Of a stretch of 64,000 nt of DNA, positions 8,412 through 17,012 are shown in pieces. The notes under the pieces were generated by a model. The model made no database searches and was not told where the DNA came from. It saw only the letters and a list, made by a program, of their open reading frames with translations. This stretch comes from Comamonas sp. 26 (GTDB lineage: Bacteria; Pseudomonadota; Gammaproteobacteria; Burkholderiales; Burkholderiaceae_C), in the NCBI RefSeq assembly GCF_002754475.1, contig NZ_PEFL01000001.1:868001-932000 (forward strand), in the 5' to 3' direction. Each line of letters starts with the position of its first letter. Positions within the stretch are counted from its first letter, which is position 1. A program made the position numbers and the translations under genes.

Positions 8412-9603
8412 AATGCATGACCTTCTGCAGCAGCGGCGAGGGTTTGATGACCCTGTAGGCCAGTACACCCATGCCCAGCATGGAGGCCACCATCAGCATC
8501 ACGGCCTGATAAATGTCCGAGCCCTGACGCTCCGCAACGCCTGCAACAACGCCTGACAGCCACTGCATGAGCGCCGCCCCCAGAAACATGGCCATGGTGA
8601 AGATGGACAGAGCGCGACCTGTTGTGGCGGGCGGGTAGGACGAGCGCACATCGGCATAGATCAGCGTGCCGTAGCCCGAGAGCGTGCTCATGACCAGCAG
8701 CAGAACCACGCTCCACACAGGGTGGTGAACCAGAGCCAGACCCACAAAAGTGGCCGCCATGAGGAGCGCAAAGCGTGCAATGCGCTGGCGGCGCAAGGCG
8801 GGACCGGGGTCAAGGCGGCCGAACATGGATGGCACGAACAGCGAAATGATGGAAGACGCCAGCGCCACATTGCCGGTGGTGACCAGCGAGAACTGGTATC
8901 GATCCATCAGCATGGGGCTGAGCCATAGGCCGCGTACCGTCAGAAACGATGCATAGCTGACCATGCCCAGAAGCACAATGCCCCAGGTGTGGGGCAGCAG
9001 CAGCAGGCTGCCAAAGCCTTGCAGCGCTTCGATAAAGCCGGGCTTGGGCTGGGAATCGCTGGCTATCTTGGGCTCATGCACCTTGAAGAAAATCAGCAGC
9101 CAGGACAGCACGCTCAGCACCGCCAGCAGCGCAAACCCTGCGCGCCAGCCCATGTGCTGCACCAGCCATGCCATGGGGGTTCCGGTAAACAGCAGCCCCA
9201 GCCCGCCCAGACCCAGACCAATGCCGGACATATAGGCAAATTTATCTGCCGGGAAGTGGCGTGCAATAAACATGGTGCTGGCCAGAAAGGCGGGCGAGCA
9301 GCCAATGCCAATCAGCAGCTGACCCAGCATCAGCCAGGAATAGCTGGGTGCCATGGCCGACAGCACAGCACCGGCAATTGACAGCGGAAAAGTCATCAGC
9401 ACGGTGCGGCGCAAGCCGTAGATATCCATGCCAATGCCCATGATCAGTTGGGCCACACCGAAGGACAGCGCAAACAGCCCGGCAAACGAGCCCAGAGACT
9501 GGGCAGACAGCCCAAAGTCGCTGCGCAGACCATCGGCAATGATAGAGGTGACTGTGCGAAACGCCTGACTGAGTGCAAAGCCGGTGAGCAGGCAGACCAG
9601 CAT
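8410..9603 (-). CDS. Major facilitator superfamily transporter
   Basis: This is a 397-residue, 12-helix permease. The loop after helix 2 has GMDIYGLRRT, the usual MFS G-x-x-x-D-R/K region. A cytoplasmic loop near the middle (about residues 185-200, KVHEPKIASDSQPK) separates the two six-helix halves. The substrate cannot be read from sequence; proximity to the monooxygenase and kynA suggests an aromatic acid, as inference. As called, the protein starts inside helix 1 with almost no cytoplasmic N-terminus. An ATG at 9674 in another frame would supply a 24-residue leader if one C were added to the six-C run at 9641-9646, so the true start is uncertain. Confidence 0.85.
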   Translation of the reverse strand: MLVCLLTGFALSQAFRTVTSIIADGLRSDFGLSAQSLGSFAGLFALSFGVAQLIMGIGMDIYGLRRTVLMTFPLSIAGAVLSAMAPSYSWLMLGQLLIGIGCSPAFLASTMFIARHFPADKFAYMSGIGLGLGGLGLLFTGTPMAWLVQHMGWRAGFALLAVLSVLSWLLIFFKVHEPKIASDSQPKPGFIEALQGFGSLLLLPHTWGIVLLGMVSYASFLTVRGLWLSPMLMDRYQFSLVTTGNVALASSIISLFVPSMFGRLDPGPALRRQRIARFALLMAATFVGLALVHHPVWSVVLLLVMSTLSGYGTLIYADVRSSYPPATTGRALSIFTMAMFLGAALMQWLSGVVAGVAERQGSDIYQAVMLMVASMLGMGVLAYRVIKPSPLLQKVMH

Positions 9604-9790
9604 GGCCCAGACGGCGGAGGAGGGCGCTTGTTTGCTGGCAGGGGGGCGGGAGAGGCGCTCTGAACGGAAGGCATGGGGGGATTTTGTTGCGATGTTAGGT
9701 TTTTCCCTCAGCCTAAAGAATTCAGGCTGCCCGCGCTGTCACTTAAGAGCAGCAGGGACAGCCTGATTGGCGATGGCGAGGAGGGGCTGT

Positions 9791-10666
9791 TTACAGCTCG
9801 GTGCGCAGGCTCCAGATTTCGGGGAATAGCACCACATCCAGCATCTTCTTCAGATAACTCACGCCGCCGGTGCCGCCGGTGCCGCGCTTGAAGCCGATTA
9901 CGCGCTCCACCGTGGTCAGGTGGCGGAAGCGCCACAGGCGGAAGGCATCCTCAATATCGGCCAGCTTCTCGCCCAGCTGGTACAGATCCCAGTGCTTGTG
10001 CGGGTCGCGGTACACGGTAATCCAGGCCTGCTTCACGCCTTCGCAAGCCTCATACGGCTGCGTCCAGTCGCGCTGCAGCTTGTTGGCGGGAACCTCAATG
10101 CCTTCGCGGGCCAGCAGTTGCAGGGACACGTCATACAAAGAAGGCGACTCGTATGCGGCCTGCACCTGGGCCAGCAGATCGCTGCGATGCTCGTGGGGTT
10201 TGAGCATGGCGGCATTCTTGTTACCCAGCGAAAACTCGATGCTGCGGTACTGGTAGCTTTGAAATCCGCTGGAGTTGGCAAGATAGGGGCGCATGGCCGT
10301 GTACTCGGGCGGCGTCATGGTCGAAAGCACGGTCCAGGCACTGACCAGCTGCTCCATGATGCGGCTCACCCGGGCCAGCATCTTGAAAGCATCGGGGCGG
10401 GTATCGCCCGAGGCATTGGCAATCGCCGCCGTGGCCGCGCGCACCTCGTGCAGCATCAGCTTCATCCACAGCTCGCTGGTCTGGTGCTGGATGATGAACA
10501 GCATTTCGTCATGTGCGGGCGACAGCGGGTGCTGGGCCGTCAGAATCTGGTCCAGATGCAAATAGTCGCCATAGCTCATGTCGCGGCTGAAGTCGAGCTG
10601 GGCCTTCTCGTCGCGGACGATGGATTCGCCGCCATGCATGGGGCAGCCAGAGGATTCGGTGGTCAT
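9791..10666 (-). CDS. kynA: Tryptophan 2,3-dioxygenase KynA
   Basis: This 291-residue haem dioxygenase opens the indole ring of L-tryptophan to give N-formylkynurenine, the first step of the kynurenine pathway. The family segments are clear: [12 protein letters not shown], the [18 protein letters not shown] block containing the distal histidine and substrate contacts, and a C-terminal [13 protein letters not shown] loop. Length is normal. It is separated from kynU and kynB by about 4.3 kb carrying DNA repair and transporter genes, so it is transcribed on its own here. It is divergent from the ada-like gene with a 145-bp gap. Confidence 0.95.
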   Translation of the reverse strand: MTTESSGCPMHGGESIVRDEKAQLDFSRDMSYGDYLHLDQILTAQHPLSPAHDEMLFIIQHQTSELWMKLMLHEVRAATAAIANASGDTRPDAFKMLARVSRIMEQLVSAWTVLSTMTPPEYTAMRPYLANSSGFQSYQYRSIEFSLGNKNAAMLKPHEHRSDLLAQVQAAYESPSLYDVSLQLLAREGIEVPANKLQRDWTQPYEACEGVKQAWITVYRDPHKHWDLYQLGEKLADIEDAFRLWRFRHLTTVERVIGFKRGTGGTGGVSYLKKMLDVVLFPEIWSLRTEL

Positions 10667-10811
10667 GGTGGAATTTTTCTGAATAGGTCAGTGTCGGCAG
10701 CGTAACCGAATCCAGACGCATAAAGACTGCAAGAACGTGGATGCAAGATGCAAAAGCTTTGCGTAAAGTCATCCCTGCTGTTGACGTCAAACCCTTGCCC
10801 AGATTCAAGCC

Positions 10812-11684
10812 ATGCCCAGCCCTTCGCCTTCCCACTCTGCTGCCGACCTTCAAATAGATGAGCGCATCACGCAATGCTGTCGCTGGCTGGAGGCCGAAGA
10901 GCCCATGCCTGCGCTGGAAGAGCTGGCGCAGCGCCTAGGGCTCAGCCCCTGGCAGCTGCATCGTAGCTTCCAGCGCGCAACGGGGCTCACGCCCAAGGCC
11001 TACGCCAAAGCGAACCGCGGCAAGCATTTGCGTGCGGCGATGACGCCAGAGTCCAGCCAGTCGGTCACGGATGCTGCGTACCTGAGTGGCTATGAGGCCA
11101 GCAGCAGTTTTTATAAAGATGCCCCCGCCATGCTGGGCATGGCACCAAAAACCTATCGTCAGCGCGGGCAGCATCAGACGATACGGTTCGCACTGGCTGA
11201 ATGCTCGCTGGGCAGCCTGCTGGTGGCCAGCACGGCGCAGGGCGTGTGCTGCGTGCTGCTGGGCGATGATCCGCAAATGCTGATTGAGGATTTGCAGCAG
11301 CGCTTCGCGGCGGCAGAGCTGATCGGGGCGGACGACCAGTACGAGCAGACCGTGGCCCAGGTGGTGAGCCTGATCGAGCAGCCCCGGCTGGGGTTGGCCC
11401 TGCCGCTGGATATTCAAGGCACAGCTTTTCAGCAGCGGGTCTGGCAGGCCTTGCAGAGGATTCCGGCGGGTCAGACCCTTAGCTATTCAGAGCTGGCGCG
11501 ACAGATGGGCATGCCGCAGTCCGCCCGCGCCGTCGCCAGTGCCGTGGCGGCCAACCCGATAGCGGTGGCCGTGCCCTGCCACCGCGTGCTGCGCAATGAT
11601 GGAAGCATCAGCGGATACCGCTGGGGCGTGGAGCGCAAGCGTGCATTGCTGCTGCGGGAAGCGCAGCAGTGCAGCCCGGTTTGA
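10812..11684 (+). CDS. Ada-like AraC regulator fused to O6-methylguanine-DNA methyltransferase
   Basis: This 290-residue bifunctional protein has an AraC-type helix-turn-helix domain (about residues 15-115) and a C-terminal alkyltransferase domain (about 125-285). The latter holds the methyl-acceptor motif PCHRV and the GYRWG segment. It repairs O6-alkylguanine and probably activates adjacent repair genes. The N-terminal zinc domain of full Ada, whose cysteine accepts methyl from phosphotriesters and switches the protein on, is absent. It begins with a short Ser/Pro leader. alkA follows 108 bp downstream in the same direction, so the two form an alkylation-damage module. Confidence 0.92.
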   Translation: MPSPSPSHSAADLQIDERITQCCRWLEAEEPMPALEELAQRLGLSPWQLHRSFQRATGLTPKAYAKANRGKHLRAAMTPESSQSVTDAAYLSGYEASSSFYKDAPAMLGMAPKTYRQRGQHQTIRFALAECSLGSLLVASTAQGVCCVLLGDDPQMLIEDLQQRFAAAELIGADDQYEQTVAQVVSLIEQPRLGLALPLDIQGTAFQQRVWQALQRIPAGQTLSYSELARQMGMPQSARAVASAVAANPIAVAVPCHRVLRNDGSISGYRWGVERKRALLLREAQQCSPV

Positions 11685-11694
11685 TCTGAAAAGC

Positions 11695-11773
11695 ATAGCT
11701 GGCGGCGCTTGATAGATATGCATTTCAGAATGATTTAAATGCAATATCTATGAATATCAAGCGCTGGCAGCTC
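11695..11773. repeat. Dispersed AGCTG-GCGCTT inverted repeat, copy 2 (long-loop form)
   Basis: Arms TAGCTGGCGGCGCTTGATA and TATCAAGCGCTGGCAGCT flank an inner inverted repeat (GATATGCATTT / AAATGCAATATC). It lies between the ada-like gene and alkA and could fold into a long hairpin in the transcript. Confidence 0.7.
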
Positions 11774-11792
11774 TCAAAATCATAGGAACTGC

Positions 11793-12767
11793 ATGCAGAT
11801 CGAATGCCAACAAAGCCTGCCTCAGCCCTATCGCTGGCATGAGTTTCTGGCTTTTCACGGACGGGATGTGCAGCAGCGCTCCGAGCTGCTGCAGCCCCAA
11901 TCGCGGCGATTGTTCAAAGCTTTGATCTGGCATGGCCAGCCCGCCTTGCTGGTGCTGCAGTGGGATGAGCGCCAAGTCCAGGCACGGCTGCACTGGCCCG
12001 AAAGTGTGGTGCAAGACACGGATGCGCACAGTCAGCACCAGCACCAGCAATTTCAAGCCCTGTTGCAGCGCATGCTAGGTCTGACCTGGCCGCCCAGCGC
12101 ATTGCTGCAAGCCCATGGTCGTCATGCCGAGCTGGGGCCGCTGCTGGATCGGCAGCGCGGGCTGCATGTGCCAGCATCGCACACACCATTTGAGGCGCTG
12201 AGCTGGGCCATCATGGGTCAGCAGATATCGGTAGCGGTCGCCGTCAGCCTGCGGCGCAAGCTGATCGAAGCAGCGGGCTTGCCGCTGGATGCACTGATTC
12301 AGCAGCAAGTGCCAGAAGCGGCGCATCTGCTGGCGTATCCCGATGCGGAGCAAGTGATACAGCTCAGTATGGATCAGCTGAGGGCCTTGAGCTTTTCCCA
12401 GGCAAAGGCTCAGACGCTGCTAAGCGTGGCGCGGGCGGTACAAGAGGGCTTGCTGCCGCTGGATGACTGGGCGCAGCAAAGCGCGCAGGGGCTGTGGAAT
12501 GGGCAAACCGTAGAGGTCGTGGCCCAGCAGTTACTGGCCATGAAAGGCATTGGCCCGTGGACGGTGAATTACTGCCTGCTGCGTGGCTACGGTTGGCCCG
12601 ACGGCAGCCTGCATGGCGATGTGGCCGTGCGCCGCGCCATCGGGCTGCTGACCTGCACCGACAAGCCCGATGCCCGCGCCGCCAGCGACTGGCTGGAGCA
12701 ATTCAAGCCTTGGCGCGCGCTGGTGGCTGCGCACCTGTGGGCTTCGCTGGCTGACAAATCCTACTGA
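11793..12767 (+). CDS. alkA: DNA-3-methyladenine glycosylase II (AlkA type)
   Basis: This 324-residue base-excision enzyme removes 3-methyladenine and related alkylated bases. The C-terminal half has the helix-hairpin-helix GPD fold: MKGIGPWTVNY followed by LHGDVAVRRA, whose aspartate is the expected catalytic residue. The N-terminal 120 residues are Gln/Leu-rich and correspond to the AlkA N-terminal sheet domain. It lies in the same direction as the ada-like gene, separated by a palindromic repeat, so co-regulation by the methyltransferase-regulator is likely. It is convergent with the XRE-cupin gene, the stops almost touching. Confidence 0.9.
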   Translation: MQIECQQSLPQPYRWHEFLAFHGRDVQQRSELLQPQSRRLFKALIWHGQPALLVLQWDERQVQARLHWPESVVQDTDAHSQHQHQQFQALLQRMLGLTWPPSALLQAHGRHAELGPLLDRQRGLHVPASHTPFEALSWAIMGQQISVAVAVSLRRKLIEAAGLPLDALIQQQVPEAAHLLAYPDAEQVIQLSMDQLRALSFSQAKAQTLLSVARAVQEGLLPLDDWAQQSAQGLWNGQTVEVVAQQLLAMKGIGPWTVNYCLLRGYGWPDGSLHGDVAVRRAIGLLTCTDKPDARAASDWLEQFKPWRALVAAHLWASLADKSY

Positions 12768-13343
12768 TCAGGCCAGGGGCGAAAGCACCAGCAGCAGCAG
12801 GCGCGCGGTAGTGTCGGCGGCATTGGCCAGGCGATGCTCGCTGTCCACCACCAGCGTGGCGGTGTCGCCTGCATGCAGCAGCACCTGCTCTTGCGCGGTA
12901 AAGACCTCGATGCTGCCTTCCAGCACATGAAAGACCTCGCGCGTGCCGGCGCGGTGGGCTGCGAAGTGGCTGGAGACGGCGCGCGGCGGAAAGCGGTAAT
13001 GCACCAGGCTCACGCCTGCACTGGGGCTGGCCAGGGCCAGGCGCTCTACGCCGCTGGCCTCATCGACAAAGCGCAGGTTCTCGCCGGCGCGCGTGATATG
13101 TGCGGTCGGCGTGCTTTGGACCAGCTCGCCCAGCTCGCAGCCCAGACCGCGCGCAATGGCCATGGCATTTCGCAAGCTGGTGGCCAGCAGGCCCCGTTCC
13201 ACGCGTGAAAGGGCTCCCGGTGAGACACCGCAGGCCTGTGCCAGCTGGTCCAGCGTGATGCCCAGCTGCGCGCGGCGCGCGCGTACGGCGGCGCCGAAAA
13301 GCGCATCCTGCTCCGATGCTTCCGATGCGGTGGTGGAGTTCAA
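12768..13343 (-). CDS. XRE-family transcriptional regulator with cupin domain
   Basis: This 191-residue regulator has an N-terminal XRE helix-turn-helix (about residues 18-72, LDQLAQACGVSPGALSRVER) and a C-terminal cupin barrel (about 95-185, FHVLEGSIEVFTAQEQVLLH). The cupin is expected to bind a small effector. It is divergent from an LctP-type permease gene. The 99-bp gap contains a 9-bp inverted repeat pair and is the obvious operator. It probably controls itself and the permease; the ligand is unknown. Confidence 0.9.
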   Translation of the reverse strand: MNSTTASEASEQDALFGAAVRARRAQLGITLDQLAQACGVSPGALSRVERGLLATSLRNAMAIARGLGCELGELVQSTPTAHITRAGENLRFVDEASGVERLALASPSAGVSLVHYRFPPRAVSSHFAAHRAGTREVFHVLEGSIEVFTAQEQVLLHAGDTATLVVDSEHRLANAADTTARLLLLVLSPLA

Positions 13344-13394
13344 GCCTCGCTCCTTGTCTTGGGTCAGTGGGTACGTTTACGATTGCGTCAATAA

Positions 13395-13430
13395 ATTTCC
13401 TATGAGAAAATAATTTTGCGTATAGGAAAT
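13395..13430. promoter_or_regulatory. Paired inverted operator between XRE-cupin and LctP-type genes
   Basis: ATTTCCTAT at 13395-13403 and its exact reverse complement ATAGGAAAT at 13422-13430 are separated by 18 bp, a 27-bp repeat distance. Each arm belongs to a longer match (TTTCCTATGAGAAAA on one strand, TTTCCTATACGCAAAA on the other). It lies just upstream of the permease start at 13443. Binding by the adjacent XRE-cupin protein is inferred from location. Confidence 0.65.
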
Positions 13431-13442
13431 TATTTTTCAAGG

Positions 13443-14852
13443 ATGAATGCAATGTACATGCTTCTGAGCGCCTTGCCCGTGGTCAGCGTCATTGCCGCGC
13501 TGCTGGCGGGATGGCGATCGCTTTATGCCGCCCTGGTGGGTGTGGCGGCAGCGCTTCTGGCCATTACCATGGCATTTGCACAGCCTGCATCGACCTGGGT
13601 GGCGGCTGCCATTCACTGGTCACCGGTGTTGCTGGAGGTGGTGCTGATTGTGGGCGGCGGCTTGCTGCTGTCCGAGGTGCTGCGCCAGTCGGGCGCACAA
13701 AAGGCCTTGGCCGACTGGCTGCTACTGCGCGCGGGCAGCGGCACAGGGGCCGTGCTGCTGGTGGTGCATGGCATCACGCCGTTTGCCGAGTCGGTCACCG
13801 GCTTTGGCGTGGGCGTGACCATCGGCATTCCGCTGCTGGCGCACTTCGGCCTGCCGGCACGCAAGGTGGCTCTCATCGGCCTGCTGGGCCTGTGCGCCGT
13901 GCCCTGGGGATCAATGGGGCCGGGCACTCTGGTGGCGGCCACCATGGCCGATCTGTCGTTCAAGGATCTGGGTCAAGCCTCGGCGCTGGTCAGCATGATT
14001 CCGTTTGTCATCACTGGCATGGTGGCCTCCGGGCTGGCCAGTGCACCCGGTCGCCTGAGCCTTGCATTGCTGCAGGGCCTGCTGTCCGGCCTGTTGCTGA
14101 CGGCGGCGGTGGCGCTGATGAATGCCGTGGCCGGTACGGCACCTGCGGGTGCGTTGGGGGCCTTGGTTGTGGTGGGCTTTCATTTGCTGCGCATGCGCCG
14201 GCCTCAGCAGGCTCAGCCCTTGCATCCCTTGGGGCGACGTGCGCTGGCGGCCTATGTGTTGCTTCTGGGTGGGGTGCTGGTGGCCGGGGTGCTGGTGCGA
14301 GCCTTGGGTTTGCCCGGCCTCTGGCATGGACTGGCTTCACCGGGCTTGTGGCTGCTGCTGGCCGCTGGCTTTTTCGCACGGGGTTTGCCGGAGCGCGAAT
14401 CGCTGCAGCGCGTCTGGCGTTCCTGGGCTCAGGTCGCACCGGTGACGGCGCTGTTCATCACATTGGGGGTGTTGATGGCGGTCTCGGGCATGGCCGCACA
14501 GCTGGCGCATGCGCTGGCTCAGAGCGGACCTCTGTACCTGCTGGCCGCCCCTTTTGTCGGGGCGCTGGGCGGTTTTGTGACCGGCTCCAACACCGGTGCC
14601 AATGCCATGTTTGCCGCTACCCAGGCTGAGATCGCCCGTGCGCTGAATGCACCGCTGTTGCCCTTTATGGCCGTGCATAACGTCAGCGCTTCGCTATTGC
14701 TCATGGCTTCGCCCGGCAAGGTGGAGATGGCGGTGCAACTGGTGCCCGAGGGCACTGCCCAGCGGCGCTGGGTGCAGCAAAGCGTGCTGGCCGTGGATCT
14801 GGTCGCTGTGGCGCTGATGGGGCTGCTCAACCTGGTCTGGGCCAGGGTTTGA
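13443..14852 (+). CDS. L-lactate permease (LctP/LldP) family transporter
   Basis: This 469-residue inner-membrane permease has about 12 hydrophobic segments. Family signatures include HGITPFAESVTGFGVGVTIG in the first half and FVTGSNTGANAMFAATQ in the second. I start at 13443 because AAGGA lies nearby; alternative in-frame ATGs follow at 13452 and 13458. LctP proteins import lactate or glycolate, but a XRE-cupin partner is unusual for lactate control, so another hydroxy- or keto-acid is possible. It overlaps nothing and is convergent with kynU. Confidence 0.85.
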   Translation: MNAMYMLLSALPVVSVIAALLAGWRSLYAALVGVAAALLAITMAFAQPASTWVAAAIHWSPVLLEVVLIVGGGLLLSEVLRQSGAQKALADWLLLRAGSGTGAVLLVVHGITPFAESVTGFGVGVTIGIPLLAHFGLPARKVALIGLLGLCAVPWGSMGPGTLVAATMADLSFKDLGQASALVSMIPFVITGMVASGLASAPGRLSLALLQGLLSGLLLTAAVALMNAVAGTAPAGALGALVVVGFHLLRMRRPQQAQPLHPLGRRALAAYVLLLGGVLVAGVLVRALGLPGLWHGLASPGLWLLLAAGFFARGLPERESLQRVWRSWAQVAPVTALFITLGVLMAVSGMAAQLAHALAQSGPLYLLAAPFVGALGGFVTGSNTGANAMFAATQAEIARALNAPLLPFMAVHNVSASLLLMASPGKVEMAVQLVPEGTAQRRWVQQSVLAVDLVAVALMGLLNLVWARV

Positions 14853-14922
14853 GGCAGCAAGTGAGGTAGCGCAGCATTGGCCGCCGTCCTTGTCAAAAGG
14901 CGGCGGCGTGGCAGCGAGAGGG

Positions 14923-16230
14923 TCAGGTCACCGCATTGATGGTGTTGAACTCGGCCTTCTTCCACTCGCCCGATTCCAGCACCTGGCGCAGATGCTCGAC
15001 GGCGTGCCAGACATCTTCAAAGCCCACGTATAGCGGCGTGAAGCCGAAACGAAGAATGTCTTTGTGCTTGCCGGTACCGCCGTCTCCCTTGCGGAAGTCG
15101 CCAATCACGCCACGGGCAATCAAGGCCTGAACAATGGCGTAAGCGCCGCTGCCCTGGCCATCTACACCCAGACCTTCGTCGCGTGTCAGGCAGACCTGCG
15201 AGCCGCGCTGTGCATGGTCGCGCGGGGTGGCTAAACCTAGACCGTAGCCTTGGCAGCGTTCTTCAACCAGCTTGATGAACAGATCGGTCAGGGCCAGAGA
15301 CTTGGCGCGCAGCGCTGCCATGCCACCGAACTGTTCGGCTTCGGTGTAAATGTCGATTCCGCACTGCAGCACGCTCATGCTGATCATGGGCTGCGTGCCG
15401 CACAGGTAGCGCTGAATGCCTTGGGCCGGGTGGTAGTCGGGCACAAACTTGAAGGGGTCGGCATGGCCGAACCAGCCCGACAGCGGCTGCCAGAAACGGT
15501 TGATGAGGCGGGGGTGCGCCCAGACAAAGGCGGGCGAGCCGGGGCCGCCGTTCAGGTATTTGTAGCTGCAGCCGACAGCAAAGTCGGCGTCTGCACCCTT
15601 GAGGTCGATTGGCACGGCACCTGCGCTGTGGCACAGGTCCCAGACACAGAGAATGCCCTTGGCATGCGCGTCAGCTGTGACGCCAGCCATGTCATGCATG
15701 GCACCGGTGCGGTAGTTGACATGGGTGAGCATGGAAATCGCCACATCGGTTTGCAGCGCAGCGGCGATTTCTTCGGGCTCCAGCAGCACCAGCTCCAGCC
15801 CATATTCCTGGCAGATGGATTGGGCGATGTAGAGGTCGGTGGGGAAGTTGCTGCGCTCGCTAATGAGTTTTTTGCGGTCAGGCGCATCTTCGCGGGCAAT
15901 GCGCGCTGCAGCGCTGAGCACTTTGTAGAGGTTGATGGAGGTGGTGTCGGTAAACACCAGCTCACCTTCGCCCACGCCCAGCCAAGGGGCGAACTGGTTG
16001 CCCAGTCTCTCGGGCAGGGTGATCCAGCCGGCCTTGTTCCAGGAGGTGATGAGGTCCTGGCCCCATTGCTGCATCACCACTTCTGCAGCGCGGGCGGCAG
16101 CGCTCTTGGGCTGGGCGCCCAGAGAGTTACCGTCCAGATAAATCACACCCTCGGGCAGGGCAAAGCGCTCGCGCAGCGGGCGCAGTGTGTCCTGGGTGTC
16201 CAGCGCCTGGCAGTCTTGCAAAGTAGTCAT
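14923..16230 (-). CDS. kynU: Kynureninase KynU
   Basis: This 435-residue PLP enzyme cleaves L-kynurenine to anthranilate and L-alanine. The Schiff-base lysine is in GCSYKYLNGGPGSPAF (about residue 224), with WDLCHSAG upstream providing the PLP-nitrogen aspartate. Two ATGs six bases apart are possible (16236 and 16230). AAGG has the better spacing to 16230, which I chose. kynB lies 71 bp upstream in the same direction with a palindromic repeat between them, and the permease gene precedes kynB. Anthranilate would be the end product of the visible pathway. Confidence 0.95.
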   Translation of the reverse strand: MTTLQDCQALDTQDTLRPLRERFALPEGVIYLDGNSLGAQPKSAAARAAEVVMQQWGQDLITSWNKAGWITLPERLGNQFAPWLGVGEGELVFTDTTSINLYKVLSAAARIAREDAPDRKKLISERSNFPTDLYIAQSICQEYGLELVLLEPEEIAAALQTDVAISMLTHVNYRTGAMHDMAGVTADAHAKGILCVWDLCHSAGAVPIDLKGADADFAVGCSYKYLNGGPGSPAFVWAHPRLINRFWQPLSGWFGHADPFKFVPDYHPAQGIQRYLCGTQPMISMSVLQCGIDIYTEAEQFGGMAALRAKSLALTDLFIKLVEERCQGYGLGLATPRDHAQRGSQVCLTRDEGLGVDGQGSGAYAIVQALIARGVIGDFRKGDGGTGKHKDILRFGFTPLYVGFEDVWHAVEHLRQVLESGEWKKAEFNTINAVT

Positions 16231-16243
16231 TGTCATCCTTGTG

Positions 16244-16293
16244 TTTTTAATAGCTGCAAGCGCTTATTCTGATTGGGCTTGCGGGCAGTTTTT
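16244..16293. repeat. Dispersed AGCTGCAAGCGC repeat, copy 3
   Basis: TAGCTGCAAGCGCTTATT and a return arm GGGCTTGCGGGCAG are bracketed by T5 runs. It occupies the kynB-kynU gap. Confidence 0.6.
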
Positions 16294-16301
16294 ATGCAAA
16301 T

Positions 16302-16934
16302 TCACGCCAAGGCCCGCAAAATGGCTCTCACCGGCGATGCATCGGCTTCGGTGAGTTTGAGGGGCAGGGCGATCAGCTCGTAGTCGCCTTCGGCCACATC
16401 GTCGAGCACCAGATTTTCGAGAACGCGCAGATTGCGCTGGCGGATGACCATGTGGCTGTCCAGCGTCTTGCTGCTGGCCGGGTCGATGCTGGCGGTGTCG
16501 ATGCCGATGAGCTGGACGCCCAGGTCGGCTAGCTTTTGCACGGTCTCAGGTGCATAGGCGGCCAGATCAGGGTCCCAGCCAGTGGGGGCCTGCTGATAGG
16601 TGCGTACCAGCACGCGCTGGGGCAGGCTGGCGTTGATGGCATGTTCAATATGCTGCCACTCGATCAGCGGCCCGCAGCCCATGGCATGAATGACGCGGCA
16701 GGGGCCGAGAAAGGCATCCAGATCCACCATGCCAATGGCGGTGCCCTGTGGGTCGTAATGCAGCGGTGCATCGGCATGCGCACCCACATGGGGCGAGAGG
16801 TGAATGGCGCTGACATTGACTGGGCAACCCGGGCCAATGCTGGCGACCCATTCCTGGCTATAAGGCGTATCACCCGGAAAGACCGGCGCGGCAGGGTGAA
16901 TGGCGGGGGAAATGTCCCAGAGTTGGCGTGTCAT
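16302..16934 (-). CDS. kynB: Kynurenine formamidase KynB
   Basis: This 210-residue metal-dependent arylformamidase hydrolyses N-formylkynurenine to kynurenine and formate. It belongs to the cyclase family, and the metal-binding segment SPHVGAHADAP is present (about residues 52-62). I use the start at 16934 (MTRQLWDIS), where family members begin; an in-frame ATG 15 bases upstream lacks support. It sits between the permease gene and kynU, all in one direction, which indicates a kynurenine uptake and breakdown operon. Confidence 0.93.
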   Translation of the reverse strand: MTRQLWDISPAIHPAAPVFPGDTPYSQEWVASIGPGCPVNVSAIHLSPHVGAHADAPLHYDPQGTAIGMVDLDAFLGPCRVIHAMGCGPLIEWQHIEHAINASLPQRVLVRTYQQAPTGWDPDLAAYAPETVQKLADLGVQLIGIDTASIDPASSKTLDSHMVIRQRNLRVLENLVLDDVAEGDYELIALPLKLTEADASPVRAILRALA

Positions 16935-17012
16935 GGTGAAGGCTAGCACTTTGAATAGTTACGACAGGCTGGCAAGTGGCGTGGCTTTAGCCAGAGACAC
17001 CCAGCAAGGGCC

